Source: Parietaria judaica (taxonomy: Eukaryota > Streptophyta > Magnoliopsida > Rosales > Urticaceae). From it: a stretch of 64,000 nucleotides of DNA. Under the pieces are notes generated by a model. The model was not told the origin of the DNA. It did no database searches and worked only from the letters and a program-made list of their open reading frames with translations. This document shows, one piece after another, positions 23,257 through 34,465 of the stretch. Position numbers and translations under genes: made by a program. Location of the stretch: the NCBI GenBank assembly GCA_954871525.1, contig OX940863.1, positions 410,001-474,000 of the forward strand, read 5' to 3'. Numbering within the stretch: position 1 is the first letter of the stretch; every line of letters begins with the position of its first letter.

Positions 23257-24051
23257 TGTAGAGGGGGTTTTTCACCACCCTTTTCCAGTCACAAAGACAA
23301 TCATCAAATAATAAATAAAATGACAGCAAATGATGAGTATCTCTGTTTTATTATGATTTCCGAAATGAGCTCGGTTTTCTTCCGTTAAATAGCTGAACAG
23401 ATGAAGGATTATGAGCCTCAGATAATTCTTTTTCTGAGGCCTTTTTCTATTGCAAGATCTATTTTTCTTGCCTTTGCTGAGTTTTTTTTCTCTCCCTTTT
23501 GTTCGAACCACCAACTTCCACAAAATGAGGCTTATCTTGCCTTTTATAGAGTTTACAATACTTTCCCCTTCTATCCTTCCCGCCTTTTTCCTCTTTAATC
23601 ATCACTCTCTGACGTGATTTGAAGGCAGCGGGGTTTATCCTCACTTTATGTCACCTCCGAGCATGCTGCCGTAATGGGTAGGTGCGCCGCATTAAATGCG
23701 CGTCTCGTCAGCCGTCATTCGGCCTTGCAGGCCTCCGTCGCTGACGCTCTCATCGAGTGAGTAGGTCGGCTTCATTAAATGCACGTCTCTTCGGCTGTCA
23801 CCGGGCTCTGCATAATCATCATGACGAAGTTCCTCGTCGAGTCGTGATGGGACGCTTCATCGCGACCCGCTTGCTCGCGTGGCTGCGTCCCCTCGCTGAT
23901 GAACCTCCTCGGGGTATTCCTCCTCGGGGATGTCCTTCCTCGGGGATAACTCCCTCTTCGCTGGTGAACTTCCTCGCCTCCCTCATGTCGCTTATGGACA
24001 AAACGACACGAGTTGTGTTGAGGATGGATTTGACCAAATCCGACCTTAACA
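23257..24051 (-). repeat. 3' LTR of the gypsy element
   Basis: 795 bp, starting TGTAGAGGGGG and ending CCTTAACA on the plus strand. It differs from the 5' LTR at about six sites, five of them transitions. The polypurine tract adjoins it at 24052. Confidence 0.95.
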
Positions 24052-24069
24052 GTTAGTCCCCCATTTTAT
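24052..24069 (-). other. Polypurine tract of the gypsy element
   Basis: Directly inside the 3' LTR the minus strand reads AAAATGGGGGACTAAC, the usual purine-rich primer site for plus-strand synthesis in plant gypsy elements. Confidence 0.8.
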
Positions 24070-24324
24070 CAAGTGTATACACTTGGTAAAATAAAGTATA
24101 ACTGCCTTGGGGGTTGGCACTAGCCGGCGTCGATTGGCTCGTGGTCGGTGACTTCTTCTTCGGCCGTTCGCGTGGTCATGTTGCTACGCCACTCCCTTTT
24201 CTTGCCAAGTTTCCTTTGCGCCCCCTTAGGTTGTTTCTGCTTGCTTCCTTTCGGGCTTGCTTGCCTGTTTACAGATATATTATATATTCCTTTTTGTTTT
24301 ATGTATTCTTCTCGGCTCTCTTAG

Positions 24325-24527
24325 CTGGACCGGGCTTGCTCGGACCCTTAGCCGTAAATAGGATCTCGGCCTGTATTGCCGGACCGGGTTTGCTCGGCAC
24401 CCTTAGCCGTATATAGGATCTCGACATGTTTTGCCGGACCGGGCTTGCTCGGCACCCTTAGCCGTATATAGGATCTCGACATGTTTTGCCGGACCGGGTT
24501 TGCTCGGCACCCTTAGCCGTATATATA
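24325..24527 (-). repeat. Tandem array in the retrotransposon 3' untranslated part (four 55-bp units)
   Basis: Four copies of a 55-bp unit containing GGACCGGG, TTGCTCGGCACCCTTAG and CGTATATAGGATCTCG. The first copy is the most diverged and the last is cut short. Variable tandem arrays between pol and the 3' LTR are common in Tat-type elements. It is not a CRISPR array: there are no spacers. Confidence 0.85.
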
Positions 24528-24784
24528 CGTATATCGTTGTATATTTATAATTGTTATCGAAGCTCTCATCGATGCGTGTGTGGAAATGTAGCAATTACTT
24601 CTTCTGACGAGTCTGATATAAGAATAAAGGGCCATACGTAGCAACAATTTGAGTCAGTTCAAAAATAGAAGTCATGTGATAAAGAGAAAAAGTGGCCCCG
24701 AACAGGAGAGGGCCGGGACTTCCCCAACTGGCAGAAAGATAAGATTTATATTCATAATGACGAAGATGAATCAGTGAGATGGGG

Positions 24785-27700
24785 CTACTTGTAGAACTTT
24801 TTCAAGTGTTTCACGTTCCAACTCCGCATTACTTTTGCTCCTTCCGTATTCTTGAGCTCATAGACTCCCGGTTTGACGACATTGGTAACCACGTAGGGGC
24901 CTTCCCAGGTTTGCCCCAGCTTCCCGGCATTTGCTTCGGCTGTATTCTGGAAAACTCGTCGGAGGACCATTTCCCCGACTCTGAATCTTCTTGGGCGCAC
25001 TTTCTTGTTGTAAAAACGCGCGATCGTGTTCTGATAGTTGGCCACGTGCGTGCTTGCTTGCTCACGCCTCTCGTCGATGTGGTCGAGCTGATGGAGGAGA
25101 CCCTGCTCGTTATCCTCTTCGCGGCTAGGGGCCAGCGTTCGACAGAGGCTTGGAATGTCAACCTCTGCTGGGATCACAGCTTCCACTCAGAAGGCCAAGG
25201 CGAAAGGCGTCTCGCCGGTCGCGGAATGGGGGGTGGTCCGATAAGCCCATAGCACTCCTGGTAGCTCGTCCGCCCACAGTCCTTTCTTTTCGCCGAGCCT
25301 CCTTTTGATGTTGTCGACGATGGTTCGGTTGACCGCCTCGGCGTTCCCGTTGCCTTGGGGGTACCGTGGAGTCGATGTGTTGAGCTTTATTCTCCACCGC
25401 TTGCAGAAATCCCCGAACCTCTTCGAGATGAACTGGGACCCGTTATCGGCGATTATCTCCCGGGGTAAGCCGAAGCGAGTAATCACGTTCTTCCAAACGT
25501 AGCTCTCGACATCGGAGTCCTTGATGTTGGCGTATGCTTCCGCCTCCGTCCATTTGGTGAAGAAATCCGTGACGACGAGCATGAACCTCTTCTGTCGTGG
25601 GCCGACGGGCATAGGGCCGACGATGTCCATCGACCACTTCATGAAAGGATAAGGAACCGAGATCACTGAGAGCTCTTCGGCCGGGCAGTTGATTGCTGGC
25701 GCGTGCCGCTGACATTTTTCGCACCTCTTAGCATGGTTTATGCAATCAGCGACAATGGTTTCCCAAAAGAAACCCTGCCGCTTAGTCTTTCTGAGCAATG
25801 ATCGCCCGCCAGAGTGATTTCCACAATCCCCACTATGGATTTCCCGCATGACGTATTCGGCCTCCCTTTTGCCAAGGCATCTTAGGTAGGGACCTGCGAA
25901 GCTTCTTCTGTAAAGTATGTTGTCGAGGACGGTGTACCTGGAACTTTTTGACTTGATCTTTCGGGATTCTTGCGGGTCTTCGGGCAGCGTTCCTTCAAGG
26001 ATGTACCTTTGGAGGGGCGTCCTCCAATCTTCTGCTTCATCGTCATCCACAACTCCCCGCTCCCCTTCCTCGTCCTCGCTTTCTTCGATCTCGTTTATGT
26101 TGGCCTCGCCCGCATTTGCCTCCTCGGCTTCTTCCTTTCCTCTAGCTTTCTTCTTTGCTGGGCCCTCCTCTCTCCGGATGCTCGGTTTCTCCACCGTTTC
26201 TACCGTGACAGACCTTAGCTCTCCGATTTCAGTCGTAGAACCCAGGCCTGCCTGCGCGTCGGCGTGAGTGTTGTCTCCCCGCGTCACCTGTGTCAGGCTA
26301 AAGTAGTCGAATTTCCTTGATAGAGCCTCGACCACTCCTGCGTAAGCCTCCATTCGCTCGTCGTTTTTCTCGTATTCCCCGTTCACTTGCTTCACCACCA
26401 GCTGCGAATCCGAGAAAACATGCAAGTTTTTCGCCCCGATTGCCAAGGATGATTGCATCCCGATGATGAGCGCCTCATACTCCGACTCGTTGTTGGTGGA
26501 GCGATATGCGAGACGACAGGCTTTTTCTATCACGTCTCCCCTAGTGGAGGTGATCCTGATCCCTACCCCAGATCCTTGCGTTGTAGCGGATCCATCGACT
26601 CGTAGCTTCCAGATGCCGGCTTTGTCGCCCGGGTCTACCGGATCCTTTGGCAATTCGATGAGGAAGTCTGCGAGCACTTGAGACTTGAGGCTTGTCCGAA
26701 GCTTGTACTCAATGTCGTACGCTCCCAGCTTTATAGACCACTTCGTGACCCTTCCCGACTGGCTCGGGCCGTGGATGATAGTGCGGATGGGTCTGTCGGT
26801 CATGACAACGATGGTGTGGGCTTGGAAGTGATGCTTCAGTCTCTCCGATGCGTCGTATACTGCCAGAGCAAGTTTCTCGGGTTGAGGGTATCTCGTCTCG
26901 GCGTCGAGGAGTTTCCTGCTGATGTAGGAGACTGGCCTCTGCTCCCCATCCTCCTCTCGCACAAGCACTTGGCTAATCGCACGATCAGACACATCGATGT
27001 ATAAGTATAATGGCTCCCCCGGTCTTGGTTTCGTCATAACGGGCGGCGATGACAAGTAGGACTTCAGCGCCTGGAAGGCTTCCTCGCATTTCTCGGTCCA
27101 CTCGAACGTTTGTTCTTCCTTAATAGTTCGTAGAAAAGAAGGGTTTTGTCGGCCGATCGCGAGATAAATCGGTTTAGAGCAGCAATCCTCCCGGTCAGTC
27201 TCTGAATCTCTCTTCGATTTCTGGGCGAGGGCATGCTCTTGATTGCCTCGATTTGCTCGGGGTCGGCTTCGACCCCTCGCCGAGTGACCATGTGGCCCAA
27301 GAATCTTCCCGAGGACATACCGAAGGTGCACTTAGTGGGATTCAGCTTCATCCCGTGCAGGTTTAGAATCTCGAAACATTCTTCCAGGTGCTCAACGTGC
27401 GCCGCCGCTTTCAGGGATTTGACGACCATGTCGTCAATGTACACCTCCATGCTCTTCCCGATCTGCTTGTGGAACATCTTGGTCACCAGCCTTTGATAAG
27501 TCGCTCCGGCGTTCTTCAGTCCGAAGGGCATGACTTTGTAGCAGTACGTGCCTCTCTCGCTGACGAAGGCGGTCTTCTCTTCATCCTCCGGGTGCATCCT
27601 AATCTGGTGGTATCCGGAATACGCATCCATGAAGCTGAGAAGCTCGTGGGTGGCTTCGACGAGGCGATCTATATGCGGCATCGGGAAACTATCCTTCGGG

Positions 27701-28092
27701 CAGGCTCGGTTGAGGTCGGTGAAGTCCACACAAACTCGCCATTTGCCATTCTTCTTCTTTACGACGACTGTGTTAGCCAGCCATTCGGGATATTTTACCT
27801 CTCGGATGGTTCCCATCGAGAGCAGCTTATCCACCTCGTCGTTGATGATCTTGTTTCTATCGGGGGCCATCTTTCTCCTTTTCTGTACGACGGGCTTGTG
27901 CCTTGGGTCGGCGTTGAGGCGATGAGCTGTTACCGAGGGGTCGATCCCTGGCTTGTCCTCGTGAGACCAAGCGAAACTCCCCCGGTTCCTCTTGAGGAAA
28001 TTGATTAGTTGTGCCTTGGTATCCGGATCGAGCTCCGCGCCTATTCCGACCGTCCGAGTAGGATCGGATTCGTCGATGCAAACTCGCTCCAC
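24785..28092 (-). pseudogene. gypsy pol: RT, RNase H, archaeal-type RNase H, integrase (disrupted)
   Basis: RT (28092 to about 27100) carries the usual blocks, ending in the active-site YIDDM near 27435. A frameshift at about 27120 separates it from RNase H. A second RNase H (VDGSATTQGSGVG ... YRSTNNESEYEAL, about 26600-26230) precedes integrase, which has its zinc-binding HHCC region (about 25835-25690) and catalytic core (MDIVGP, DNGSQF, PQGNGNAEA). An in-frame TGA at 25187-25189 cuts off the integrase C-terminus, whose sequence continues intact to 24785. The breaks are seen directly. It would need helper proteins to move. Confidence 0.9.
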
Positions 28093-28389
28093 TCCTTCGA
28101 TCTGCGCTCCTCCCTTTCTTTCTTCGGCGCCCCGAGCCTCGACGTCTTCCGTGCTAAGAACCCTGGCTGTGCTACCGACACTCTTCCCCCGCCCTTCACT
28201 CCGCCCGGGAAACCTTGGGGCGGGCGTCGCTAATTGCTATAATCCGGCTGGCTCTCCCTTCTCCGTCTGCTTGGTTCCCTTCTCGGCAGTCATCGACTTG
28301 TGATGCATCATGTAGCAGATCCGGTATGTGTCCCTGCTTCCTTTGAGCTCCTCGACTTCCCCCTCTCTCCTTCCCAGGAACTTTATGCT

Positions 28390-30765
28390 TTAGTGATAGG
28401 TTGACGGCACGGCCCTCATGGAGTGGATCCAAGGTCTCCCCAGGATAATGTTGAAATGCGACGGGACGTTTAGCACCATGAACTCCGTCATCCGGTTGAT
28501 GCTCCCTGCGCGGACCGGGAGGTGTACTGTCCCCATCGAGACGGCGACATCCCCATTGAAACCTGACACCTTGCGGGGTCGTCCTCCTATCGCGAGTCCC
28601 TCGATGCCCATCTTCGTCAAGCATTCATAAAAAATGACGTCGACCGAGCTTCCGTTGTCGACGAGGATGCGGCAAACCTCACACCCTCCGACGCTAAGTT
28701 CGAGGACTAGAGCATCGTCGTGCATGTCTGCGCAATCCTCATTCTCCATAAATTCTATTCTTGCGCCTGCGGCGCCCATCTTCACGTCTTCTTGACCGTG
28801 CTCCTTCCCCCTCCGCTGGAAAGCTTTTATGCTGTTGACCGAATCCTCGCAGAATCGTGATCCGCCCATGATTACCTCGATTCTCGTTCTAGAGGCCGGT
28901 CGGTCTTCCTCGCTATGCCTCGCCGGTGGCGGCTCGATTGCCAGGTTCCTTTTTGCCCCGTCTCGGCCGTCCTTCCCATCGTTCGTAGGTTCTTCTTGCC
29001 GGCCCTGCCATGCCCTGTTCCCATTATTCCAAGGCACGGGAGGTTTGCATGCGAAGTCCCTGAAGTCCCCTGTCGCGTATCTTCTCTGGAGCTCCTTCTT
29101 CAGCATGGCACAATCTTCAGTGGCGTGGCCATTGTAGTTATGGTAATCGCAGAATTTGCTCATATCTTTTGGCCAAAATTTCGGCCCGAAACCTCCTCGG
29201 CCTCCCGAGAAACCCCCTCGGCCTCCAGACCTCGAGGATCCCCCTTGGTTTCCAGAAGATCTTCCTTGGTCGTTAGAGAACCCTCCCTGGTTCCCCGGGT
29301 ATCCTCCTCGATCATCGGGGTACCGTTCTCGGTCTCCCGAGAATCCTTCTCGATCGTCGGGGTAGCGTCCTCGGTTTTCCGAGGGTCCTCCCCGATCATC
29401 GGAGAATCGTCCTCGGCTTTCCGAGGATCCTCCTCGATAATCAGGGAATCGTCCTCGGTCCTCCGAGGATCCTCCTTGGTAGCGGTCTCTTCGATCATAG
29501 TCGCGATCTTTGCGCTCGTCAACGTGATACACTTCTTGCCTTGGAGCTTCCCGACCTCGTCGTTCACCGGGATTTCTTCGGTCTTCTTCTCCCTTCCTCG
29601 CTCGGGATGATGAGGCATCTCCTCCGTCCCCACCTTCCCTCTTTCCATGCTGCCTTCCCTTGCTTCCACCTTCGTGGATCTTCCTCTGGGCCAAAGTCTC
29701 CTCTTCTATTTCCATGAAGAGCGTCGCCCTGTGGAGCGCATCCTCGATCGCCAACGGGCGCATTTTTATTAACTCCTCACGGAAAGGAGCCAAATACCAT
29801 AGCCCATGCTTCAGTGCCTGAATAGCGACGACGCTATCGAGCCCCTGGATTTTGACCATGACGTCTTTGAACCTTCCGACGTATTGTCGGAGGGTTTCTT
29901 CTCGCCCCTGTGAAAGGTTCCACAGAGTCGTAACGGTTGCCTCGTTCTGGACGTACATCGAATAGTGCCGCAAGAAACAAGTGACGAGTTCATCGGAGTC
30001 GCCTATGGATTCCGATGGTAGCTTAGCAAACCAGTCGCTCGCCGGGCCCTGCAAGCTTTCGACAAAGAGGTGGCACAGTATGGCCTCCAGCTTCGTTTCC
30101 TCGCCGCCCACGCGCTCCGTGGCGATCCGAAATGACTTCACGTGGGTGTTTGGGTCCGAAGTTCCTCTGTACTACGAGAGCCTGACCTTCGGCAATTCTC
30201 CTAGCTCCACACCGCGGATCTTTGCCGAGAAAGGCGTCACCCTGGCCTCCTTCACCAACCTATCGATCTCGGGCGCCGCGCTCGTGGCTTTATGCACCTG
30301 CGAGGCTACGTACCCCATCTTCGCCTCCATGCTTGAGGATATCTCCCTCATCGCTCTCTGGACCTCCTCTTGGATTGTTTCCGCTATGGTGGTTGTTAAG
30401 CCTCCCGGTGGGTTTGTCGCATTCGCCGGTGTCACGCCGGCGGCATTGAAGAGACCCCTAACGATCGGCAGCGCTTGAGGCGTCAGGTTGCCTTGCTCTC
30501 CCTCCGCCGTTACTCCAACCGCTCCCCGAGCTGATGATCCCACGATCATGCTCTCCGGACCTTCTCTTCTTTGACTCGCCCGCTCCAGAAGGGCAGTAAG
30601 TTGTCCGTTCCGCTCTATCTGCTCCTCTGCCTTCTTGGCCGCCTCTTCGGCCACCCGTGTTGCCTCCATCACCCTCGCGTTGGCCTCGGCCAGCTGCTCC
30701 TGGAGTCTCTTCATGGCTAAGACTGCGTCCCCTTCTACGGTGATGACGTTATCGCTAGTCGACAT
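28390..30765 (-). pseudogene. gypsy gag-protease (disrupted)
   Basis: Starts at ATG 30765 with an Ala/Glu-rich coiled-coil N-terminus. An in-frame TAG (30172-30174) interrupts it; the same frame then continues through the retrotransposon gag domain (VESLQGPASDWF). Next come an unusually long Arg/Gly/Asp-rich repeat region with many DRGR(F/Y) units (about 29500-29210), a zinc knuckle (CDYHNYNGHATEDC, about 29150-29110) and the aspartic protease (LVDNGSS, about 28660). A TAA at 28390-28392 then stops it. The repeat region is probably RNA-binding. Confidence 0.9.
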
Positions 30766-30810
30766 CTCGTTCCTTCAAATTCCTGGCTGTGAGTTAGAAA
30801 GAAAACAAAG

Positions 30811-30829
30811 CCCCACGGTGGGCGCCAAA
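30811..30829 (-). other. Primer binding site region of the gypsy element
   Basis: Immediately inside the 5' LTR the minus strand reads TTGGCGCCCACCGTGGGG, the position and style of a tRNA primer site in many plant gypsy elements. I do not assign the tRNA. Confidence 0.7.
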
Positions 30830-30830
30830 C

Positions 30831-31625
30831 TGTAGAGGGGGTTTTTCACCACCCTTTTCCAGTCACAAAGACAATCATCAAATAATAAATAAAATGACAG
30901 CAAATGATGAGTATCTCTGTTTTATTATGATTTCCGAAATGAGCTCGGTTTTCTTCCGTTAAATAGCTGGACAGATGAAGGATCATGAGCCTCAGATAAT
31001 TCTTTTTCTGAGGCCTTTTTCTATTGCAAGATCTCTTTTTCTTGCCTTTGCTGAGTCTTTTTTCTCTCCCTTTTGTTCGAACCACCAACCTCCACAAAAT
31101 GAGGCTTATCTTGCCTTTTATAGAGTTTACAATACTTTCCCCTTCTATCCTTCCCGCCTTTTTCCTCTTTAATCATCACTCTCTGACGTGATTTGAAGGC
31201 AGCGGGGTTTATCCTCACTTTATGTCACCTCCGAGCATGCTGCCGTAATGGGTAGGTGCGCCGCATTAAATGCGCGTCTCGTCAGCCGTCATTCGGCCTT
31301 GCAGGCCTCCGTCGCTGACGCTCTCATCGAGTGAGTAGGTCGGCTTCATTAAATGCACGTCTCTTCGGCTGTCACCGGGCTCTGCATAATCATCATGACG
31401 AAGTTCCTCGTCGAGTCGTGATGGGACGCTTCATCGCGACCCGCTTGCTCGCGTGGCTGCGTCCCCTCGCTGATGAACCTCCTCGGGGTATTCCTCCTCG
31501 GGGATGTCCTTCCTCGGGGATAACTCCCTCTTCGCTGGTGAACTTCCTCGCCTCCCTCATGTCGCTTATGGACAAAACGATACGAGTTGTGTTGAGGATG
31601 GATTTGACCAAATCCGACCTTAACA
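30831..31625 (-). repeat. 5' LTR of the gypsy element
   Basis: 795 bp, same ends as the 3' LTR. As the 5' LTR of a minus-strand element it would carry the promoter and fire leftwards into gag, with the TRF-like gene lying behind it. Confidence 0.95.
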
Positions 31626-31630
31626 GTCAT

Positions 31631-32258
31631 AATCTCATGTTTTTAGGCATTGTATCAAAAGGCTGTGTGTGTGAAAATCTTAGTAAAAATAACTGAGGTT
31701 TATTATTTAACTTCTTATAAGGTAAAGTTTCATCACTGGTGATGTCCAAAAACTTGAAATAGTTAACCTCCAAAACTAAGCACTCGCACCACATAAAAAG
31801 ATACCTTGCTTTGCTTAAAGCCAAATCAGAGACGAGAGAGATGAAAAGTTGAAAACCGAAACGACATGTCGTTTTAAAGTGTTGCAATGTCAACTTTCTT
31901 TAGCTGCCACTTTTTTCAGTTTCATTTCAATAATATATTTTTTTATCTCGATCAATTAAAATTATTTTCGCTTTCAATTTCCACTTGTCAAAATTTGATA
32001 AGAATCTACCAAACAGGTTTCTCGGTGGTTTACAAATATATTTTGTGTGGATCAATGTCGTTTTGAGTTTCTATATGCCTAACCAAAAAAGAGCAATACT
32101 CTCTATGAGAGAGTTATATATCTTCAAGTGTGGATCAAAACAAACAGTTTGTATCCCCATCCCTAAGTATTACATACTAACTTTGAACATTTACAAAAAG
32201 GTCCTAAGTATTACATACTAACTTGGACCATTTACAAAAAAGAGCGAGCTTCCTTCAT
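31631..32258. other. Spacer between retrotransposon and TRF-like gene
   Basis: Contains the 3' flank of the TRF-like gene. Blocks at 31665-31800 align with 19800-19960, suggesting an old segmental duplication. A palindromic AAACGACATGTCGTTTT lies at 31859-31875. Confidence 0.45.
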
Positions 32259-33994
32259 CTATTTCGTCATATTTCTCCATTTGTCCTTCAAATCAACCTG
32301 TATGAATTTATATGCATCAACAATGCACAAGAAAGAAACCAAATTTTATGTTTGTTTACCTCTGTTCTGTTTACAAAGTCGCCCGGGTGGCTATTCAATA
32401 TCAGCTTCCAGTTCCCCTTACCAAACCTTCCACCACAAACAACGTTGATTAACAAGAAAACACGATAATTGTCTCAAAGTATGATCTTATCAATTCAAGT
32501 GCAAAATTTCTGAACATACTTTTGTACAGCGTTCCTAAAAATGTTTTCTTCCAGTGGACTCCACTTCCCTCCTTTTCTCCGCTTGGAAATTTTAGTCGGT
32601 TTGTATGCCTTCAATGAAGAAATAAGATTCTTCCTTGGACTCGGAAGATTAAGTCTGGTCCTACCGATTAGCTTTACTTGAGGTGAACATTCTATAGAGT
32701 CACTCCACTGCAAAAATCACACAAGAATTGATAAATCAAATTGATAAAGAATAAGGCCAAATACTTATCACCGAATTAATCGAATAGAGTAGTTTTCACA
32801 TTATGATACTTCTTGCTCATCGCATTATAGGTACTCGAATGGCCTCACCCATGGAATGTTTTTGACATGAGAAAATTGGAAATAGAAGGAAGATACCTCT
32901 TGCCTATGGGCAGTAGTATTGTGTTCCATCAAGCTGGGTGGAGGAAGATTATCTTGCTTGCTACACGGAGGAGAGTTGAAGAAGGGCTCGGTGCTTGCTG
33001 CTGCTGCTCTATCTGCTTCTCTTACACTACGTTTCTCTGCTGGCTGCTGACGGATCACATTTTCAGCTCCCAAATTGGCAATCACTGGTTCCGAAGCCTC
33101 GGGAAGCGGGTCGATGACGACCCTTTTAAGCTCCAAGGAACTGGACTTGCAAATTTGAGCAAAAGTTTCTTTGGCCAACTCCTCGATGTCACTAACAGAC
33201 TCATTCGGCCCATCTTCTTCTGTGCCAAACAAAAAAGATAAATAGATTATTAACTAAACACATTTCAAGAAACAGGCATGTGGTTATGCTAAATCAGTAC
33301 CAAGCAAATGCCCGTCGCCGGCCGGCGAACCGGGTAAGGCAACAGCTTTACTGCTGGGGCGATCGTCTTCCACTGAAATACCAGCAATGTCCTCTTCTCC
33401 CTCGTCCCTCAGTTTAATCGCTGTAGCGATGAACGGTTCACCTTCCAAAGCCCACGCCTCTTTCAGATAAGCCCTAACCGCCGCCACAGCGTCGTTCCTC
33501 GTGTTGAGACCCACCAGCTTCTCGCACACGCCGGCGTCCGAAACCGCCGCCTCGACCACGCGTTTCCACCGGCTGAGCTCACTGGAGGAGAGCCGGCCCT
33601 TCTCCAACCGGCAAACCCTAGCTTCCCAGATTCTGTTGAGCGCGTTCAGGTACTTGGGCCCGGGCTTGCCCCCGCCACCGCAGAGGAGCCTGACGGTGCA
33701 CTCGACGGCGACGGCGCAGTAGGCGGCTCGGATGGCGTCCCCGGCGGGGCGGCCGAGGCGGAGTTGGAGGTGGTCGATGAGCTCGAGGGCTTCAAGCGTG
33801 TTCTCGGTGAGATGGGCGTCGGAGAGGTCGCAGTCAAGGGTGCGGAGGAGGAAGGCCGTCTGGAGGCGGGGAGGGTGGACGGCGGTGGCTTCGGGGAGGA
33901 GGTGATCGGTTTGTGGGTTGCGGACAAGGAATTCCAGAAGCCACTGCGAGACTTGCTTCTTCATCGTCGTCGTCGTGCTCCAATCCATGTCCAT
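32259..33994 (-). CDS. TRF-like (TRFL) protein with telobox Myb domain
   Basis: Putative double-stranded telomere or telobox DNA-binding protein. Five exons on the minus strand: 33994-33301, 33219-32897, 32707-32520, 32426-32360 and 32297-32259, with phases consistent and 436 residues in all. The N-terminus (SQWLLEFLVRN and following helical region) fits the plant TRFL family. The C-terminus is a complete Myb/SANT domain (GGKWSPLEENIFRNAVQKFG, GNWKLIL) ending in the telobox VDLKDKWRNM a few residues before the stop. The last two exons are only 67 and 39 bp and easily missed; without them the Myb domain looks truncated. Start: I chose ATG 33994 (MDMDW); 34042 and 33988 are also possible. The middle third is acidic and unordered. 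Telomere binding is inferred; some family members bind elsewhere. Confidence 0.82.
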
Positions 33995-34124
33995 GGATTG
34001 GACATGGACACCAAAAAACACCTTCCTTCGCTTCGGATACAAACTTTTAATTTTGCCTTTTTTATTTTTAATTCACTAAACCGACTTTAACATATTTTTT
34101 CCATTTTCTGAAAAAACCGAGACA

Positions 34125-34425
34125 GTGCAAAAAAATAATTGGAAATATAAATAATATTTTTGCCGCAAATATGAAGAAAAAGAAATGGTATGGTTTGGGT
34201 GGCGAGAGAAAAAGAAAGCAAGCAAGAAAGCGCCACTGTCTATCACATTCACAGCCCACTCGACTCGACAGCGATTTCACTCTCAATTCAATTCAAGTAT
34301 TTCTCAATCTCAATCTCAATCTAGGGTTTCTTTCTTTCTTCATTGATCGTTTCGTTCAATACGTCTTCTCAATTCCGTAAATTGAAACGTTTTGAATTTC
34401 GGTTCTGTGAATTGAATGCCTTCCT
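34125..34425 (+). promoter_or_regulatory. MRS2-1 core promoter and 5' leader, homologous to that of SLP2
   Basis: TATA box TATAAATA at 34146-34153, inside a block (AAATAATTGGAAATATAAAT) closely matching the SLP2 promoter. The leader then shares CACTCTCAATTC (about 34280), CTAGGGTTTC (34321-34330) and ACGTCTTCTCAATTC (about 34362) with the SLP2 leader in the same order. Confidence 0.7.
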
Positions 34426-34465
34426 GATTCCATTCACGCGCTTCCAATCTCCCATTTTCGCTTCC

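Larger units (their letters stand above)
23257..31625 (-). mobile_element. Ty3/gypsy LTR retrotransposon, Tat-type, complete but coding-defective (8369 bp)
   Basis: Two direct LTRs of 795 bp (23257-24051 and 30831-31625), each TG...CA, bracket gag-pol on the minus strand. Perfect 5-bp target duplications GTCAT lie at 23252-23256 and 31626-31630. The domain order is gag, protease, RT, RNase H, a second (archaeal-type) RNase H, then integrase, as in the Tat (Ogre/Retand) lineage. The two LTRs differ at about six positions (under 1 percent), so insertion is recent. The coding part nevertheless has three in-frame stops and at least one frameshift, so it could only move with proteins from elsewhere. 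Confidence 0.95.

Noticed and set aside
23272..23644. Coding frames on both strands of the LTRs
   Set aside because: The same frames occur in both LTR copies and have no domain content; LTRs are non-coding.
24325..24527. CRISPR-like array
   Set aside because: Units are contiguous with no spacers and lie inside a plant retrotransposon.
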